Assembly (NCBI GenBank): GCA_036877525.1
Contig: JAZGTH010000067.1
Location: 2,078,001 to 2,142,000, forward strand
DNA length: 64,000 bases
Source of the DNA: Chromobotia macracanthus
Lineage: Eukaryota > Chordata > Actinopteri > Cypriniformes > Botiidae
Reading direction: 5' to 3'
The position numbers and the translations under genes are program-made. This document shows, piece after piece, positions 61,128-64,000 of this stretch. The notes beneath the pieces are model-generated. The model was not told the origin of the DNA. It ran no database searches and saw nothing but the letters and a program-made list of their open reading frames with translations. Each line of letters begins with the position of its first letter. Position 1 is the first letter of the stretch.

Positions 61128-61309
61128 GATGTTTCTCATGGTTTTGTTCTTGTTGACTAAATATGAAATTCCTGTTTACAATTCCTGATCAATGCGAATG
61201 TTCGGAAGTATTTGATGTGGTGTTGAATATGAATGTAAACTAAAATTAAGTTCAGTTTTAATCAACACAGCCGTTTGTGCACCAGTCCCTGTGTCAGTTT
61301 TCACAAATT

Positions 61310-61320
61310 AAATTTATTAA
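61310..61320 (-). terminator. Probable cpne2 polyadenylation signal
   Basis: TTTATT on the plus strand (AATAAA on the minus strand) lies about 350 nt past the cpne2 stop and within 200 nt of the distal psme3ip1 signal, giving convergent 3' ends. Confidence 0.45.
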
Positions 61321-61663
61321 CTTGAGTAAACAAACACAGTACAAATTCAACAACACCACCTTGACCATGACACCATACAACAGTCACTAAATACAAATCA
61401 GCACGTGAAAGGTTCTGTTTATCTTCACTTCTCTTAGTATAAAGTTACATTCAGCCGTAATACTGTTACTTATTTTGTGATGGACACAAAAAGCCATTGC
61501 ATTTGACTGACGTCATATATAAACCAATAAATAAAAGTGTTAACTTAAAACACCTATTTACAAAAAATGAACATGCACTTTGTCCGTTTAACTGGTCAAG
61601 GGGGGTTTGTAAACATTTAGCAGGTTTTGGCAACATGCAAGAGGAACTTCAGGCTTCGAGCTC

Positions 61664-61771
61664 TTATTCTGGCATTGTGTTGCTAGGCGACAGGTTCCTC
61701 TGTTTGAAGTACTGTGTGACCTGTTGTGGCAGCTCAGCCAATACGGATTTGGCTAAAGTTTCCTTCGGAGC
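61664..61771 (-). CDS. cpne2: cpne2 last coding exon
   Basis: Acceptor TTCTCACAG; ends TAA at 61664-61666. Encodes APKETLAKSVLAELPQQVTQ and YFKQRNLSPSNTMPE. Confidence 0.94.
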   Translation of the reverse strand, partial: APKETLAKSVLAELPQQVTQYFKQRNLSPSNTMPE

Positions 61772-63039
61772 CTGTGAGAACAACAAACACGACATCACTG
61801 AATATGCATATTCCAGTACAGGTTGGCAGTAGACTGTTAGATTAGTTTGATTGTTAAATCCATCCAATGAGAATGAAGGAACGGCAGACGCGTTTGCTAG
61901 CGCGGCAGTGAATGTTGGCAGAGTGTCCCTCCATCTTCTCTAAGCTAAATGAATTTTCATTTCTTCTGAATGGAGCCCAAATGAGAAAGTGCTGCCCGCT
62001 CCCTCCTGCTGGTGAGGAAATCACATGGCCCACACACTGCCCACTCGCCCTCCTACTGCAGATTCTGTTTACATACATGATCCAGGATTGGATTCAGTTC
62101 AGAACAAGCAACTACCCAGAGGTCTGTGGCAGCAGTAATATTGATTATATGCAGAAGATAAAGTCTATAAGGGTCAATTTATCTCCATAATATTAAAAGT
62201 TTAATGCTGTGTGTTAGACTTTATGACCTGACTCTAAAATCACCATGGATGCATTACATCATGTAACCTATGATGTGACCCTTAGACCCTGCACCCTTAT
62301 ATAACTGAATTACTACCAAACCAAAAGGAGGGGTGTCCACTGTGCATTCATATGCCTGTGAATTATCTGAATTATCATCTTTTTAACTCTGGCTTTTTTG
62401 AGTAGATTTAACCTGGTTCAGTTGATTTAACCATGCTTAACCAGCAGGTTTAGCTGCACTTCTGTGGCGTTAACATCAGTGGCCACGCAGATGTAACTTT
62501 TTATGTCTGTTACATGTTATGTCTAATTTAAATCCAAAAAATAAGACTAATTAGTCCTAACTAATTGCTAGCTGGTCAGACTAGTTCTTAAGTCTTTAAC
62601 GCAATTCATAAGTTAACTTAGCAACTATGTTTATGCAACTGGCCCCAGGTTTAAGGATTATATCATGGTTTAAGTGTTAGCTCAGGATTAATGATTAACC
62701 CAGGGTCAAGCATGAACAGTGTGAAACATAAAACAATTAGTCTTACCCAAGGTTTATAGTAGCTTAGGGTTAACAATTTCAAAGGCAAAAAACGACACTC
62801 ACATTGCGAAAGTCTCTGAATGGGACGAACTGCACAATATCTCGGACGGCCTCCTCTCCAGTGTAGGATCGCAGTGCACTGCTGTCTCCATCCAGAAACT
62901 CCATGGCTGTGAAGTCAGCATTGCCCACCCCAATGATGATGATGGACATGGGCAGCTTGGCAGCCTGGACGATCGCGTGACGCGTCTCATCCATGTCACT
63001 GATCACCCCATCAGTAATGATCAACAGTGTGAAGTATTG
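61664..63039 (-). CDS. cpne2: cpne2, copine II: last two coding exons (5' part off the right edge)
   Basis: Exons 62803-63039 (79 codons, phase 0 both ends) and 61664-61771 (35 codons and TAA). The first encodes the end of the copine vWA-like domain (YFTLLIITDGVISDMDETRH, then GVGNADFTAMEFLDGD). The second encodes the tail APKETLAKSVLAELPQQVTQ ending NTMPE, closest to human CPNE2 (AAKETLAKAVLAELPQQV). Copines are calcium-dependent phospholipid-binding cytosolic proteins with two C2 domains, which would lie to the right of the window, and a vWA-like protein-binding domain. Choice of cpne2 among copines rests on the C-terminal tail plus the rspry1-psme3ip1-cpne2 order known from human 16q13. 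Confidence 0.93.
62803..63039 (-). CDS. cpne2: cpne2 penultimate coding exon (vWA-like domain)
   Basis: Acceptor TGTGTCTGCAG with a long TG microsatellite tract upstream; donor GTGAGT. Encodes QYFTLLIITDGVISDMDETR, then SIIIIGVGNADF and VPFRDFRN. ITDG and the downstream acidic positions are typical of the copine vWA fold. Confidence 0.95.
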
Positions 63040-63068
63040 CTGCAGACACACACACACACACACACACA
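63040..63068. repeat. (CA)n microsatellite at the cpne2 acceptor
   Basis: About eleven CA units immediately upstream, in the cpne2 sense, of the acceptor AG; it replaces a normal pyrimidine tract. Confidence 0.9.
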
Positions 63069-64000
63069 TAAATAATATGAAAGGAGACTGTGCAAGAACA
63101 CCCATCACTGCTTTATAGTTTAATCAGGGGGTTTGGTTGACAGGGCTATGGGGTTGCTAAGGTGTTCTAAAAGCCTGTCAGCCTGTTGTTATGCAGTTGC
63201 TAGGATGTGCTAGGTGGTTGCTAGGGAATTGCTAGTGGTTACCTAAAGGGCCCAAGACCAAACAGACCCCAAGTCACTGTAAGTCCAATCTGTAAGAAAA
63301 TGTACATTACACAAATATATTTATATCACACAGCAGGTGATAGCCATGAGTGCCACAGATGAGACCTTCAATCTAGCCACAGATCTGATGGTTTACTTGA
63401 GATTTAATGACAGAATGACAGAAACATGCTGATGAAATGTTGCGTTAAAACAGCCACAGCACCCTCCCTCCACACAGTGAGAGAGCAAGAGTAAATGTGT
63501 GGAGGGGATTTATGTTGTCACTTTTTTCCTCCTCCTGCTTTCCTCGCAGCTCCTCACTGACATGAACACTCAGCATGCAGCTGGTTCTCTTTTGCTTCAC
63601 AGACATGATGTAATGCTGTAACACTTTATCCTGGAGCCCAGTGCTGCTGCACGGGTGTTTTAATGACAATTTCCCTAAAATGATCTGACACTCTTGCTAA
63701 AAAAATCTACCAGCTGGTCTTCCAGCCCGAAAATCAGACTAGTCTGGCCAGGCTGAAAGACCAGATGAGACCAACAAACCAGCTTAGGATGGTTTAAACG
63801 GTCTTTTTGGCACAGGCAATCAAGACCATTGAGGGCTGGTTTAACCGCTGCTCGCTCAAAAACTGCCCTCATATAAATGATAGTATATAAATAACCATTC
63901 CACCTACCACCTTTATTGTGGTGATGAGATGAGGAGACTTTTTGCATCTCATCGATACACACTCCGGTGCGATACACACTCTGGTGGACAACTAATCTAT
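63069..64000 (-). other. cpne2 intron (partial) with two dispersed repeats
   Basis: About 63130-63240 is an array of GGTTGCTAGG-like words. About 63700-63850 is an ACCAGCTTAGG / CTGGTCT-rich repeat of a kind common in fish genomes. No copine exon was recognised here. Confidence 0.6.
63130..63240. repeat. Degenerate GGTTGCTAGG repeat
   Basis: Words GGGTTGCTAAGG, CAGTTGCTAGG, GGTTGCTAGGG and ATTGCTAGTGG recur with roughly 10-20 bp spacing. A related inverse fragment (CACCTAGCAACCAA) is at about 15341. Confidence 0.7.

Noticed and set aside
63675..63977. 100-codon minus frame upstream of the cpne2 exons
   Set aside because: Its sequence comes from a dispersed ACCAGCTTAGG-type repeat and does not resemble any copine segment.
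1..64000. CRISPR arrays, prokaryotic operons, insertion sequences or viral genes
   Set aside because: No spaced identical repeats, ribosome-binding sites, integrase or viral protein signatures; the window is vertebrate nuclear DNA throughout.

Overview
This window is vertebrate nuclear DNA, very probably from a cyprinid-type teleost. Genes are split into short exons with canonical splice sites. Introns are rich in CA/GA microsatellites and AT-flanked MITEs, and several dispersed repeats resemble ones common in carp and zebrafish relatives. There is no prokaryotic, organellar or CRISPR content. Most long open frames are low-complexity artefacts.

Layout, left to right. (1) Positions 1-33683 hold the 5' part of znf423 on the minus strand: the first coding exon (33644-33683) and the next one (1071-1274) flank a single intron of about 32.4 kb. 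The remaining zinc-finger exons lie left of the window. (2) 33684-35800 is its CpG-rich promoter/5' flank, interrupted by an unusual G/T-strand minisatellite (about 34773-35370). (3) 35800-45600 is mostly non-coding, with a tRNA-derived SINE (41104-41360) and three open blocks of an unrecognised, possibly decayed minus-strand gene (41748-43077). (4) 45607-53829 is a complete rspry1 (minus, 14 coding exons, 579 codons, all splice phases agree). (5) 55277-55681 is a divergent CCAAT/ZNF143-type promoter shared by rspry1 and psme3ip1. (6) 56707-60554 is a complete psme3ip1/fam192a (plus, 6 coding exons, 250 codons) with a textbook AT-AC (U12-type) intron. (7) 61664-63039 holds the last two coding exons of cpne2 (minus), tail-to-tail with psme3ip1; the rest lies right of the window.

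The order rspry1-psme3ip1-cpne2 matches the human 16q13 neighbourhood and supports the names. The genes are not a functional operon: a transcription factor, a RING/SPRY protein, a proteasome-activator partner and a copine. The shared features are the divergent promoter and the convergent 3' ends. I found no convincing new biological system. The points most worth a second look are the AT-AC intron, the 11/12-bp minisatellite beside the znf423 promoter, a perfect 22-bp inverted repeat in the psme3ip1 5' intron, and the unrecognised open blocks at 41.7-43.1 kb. Gene names come from remembered family sequences and splice logic; no database search was run.
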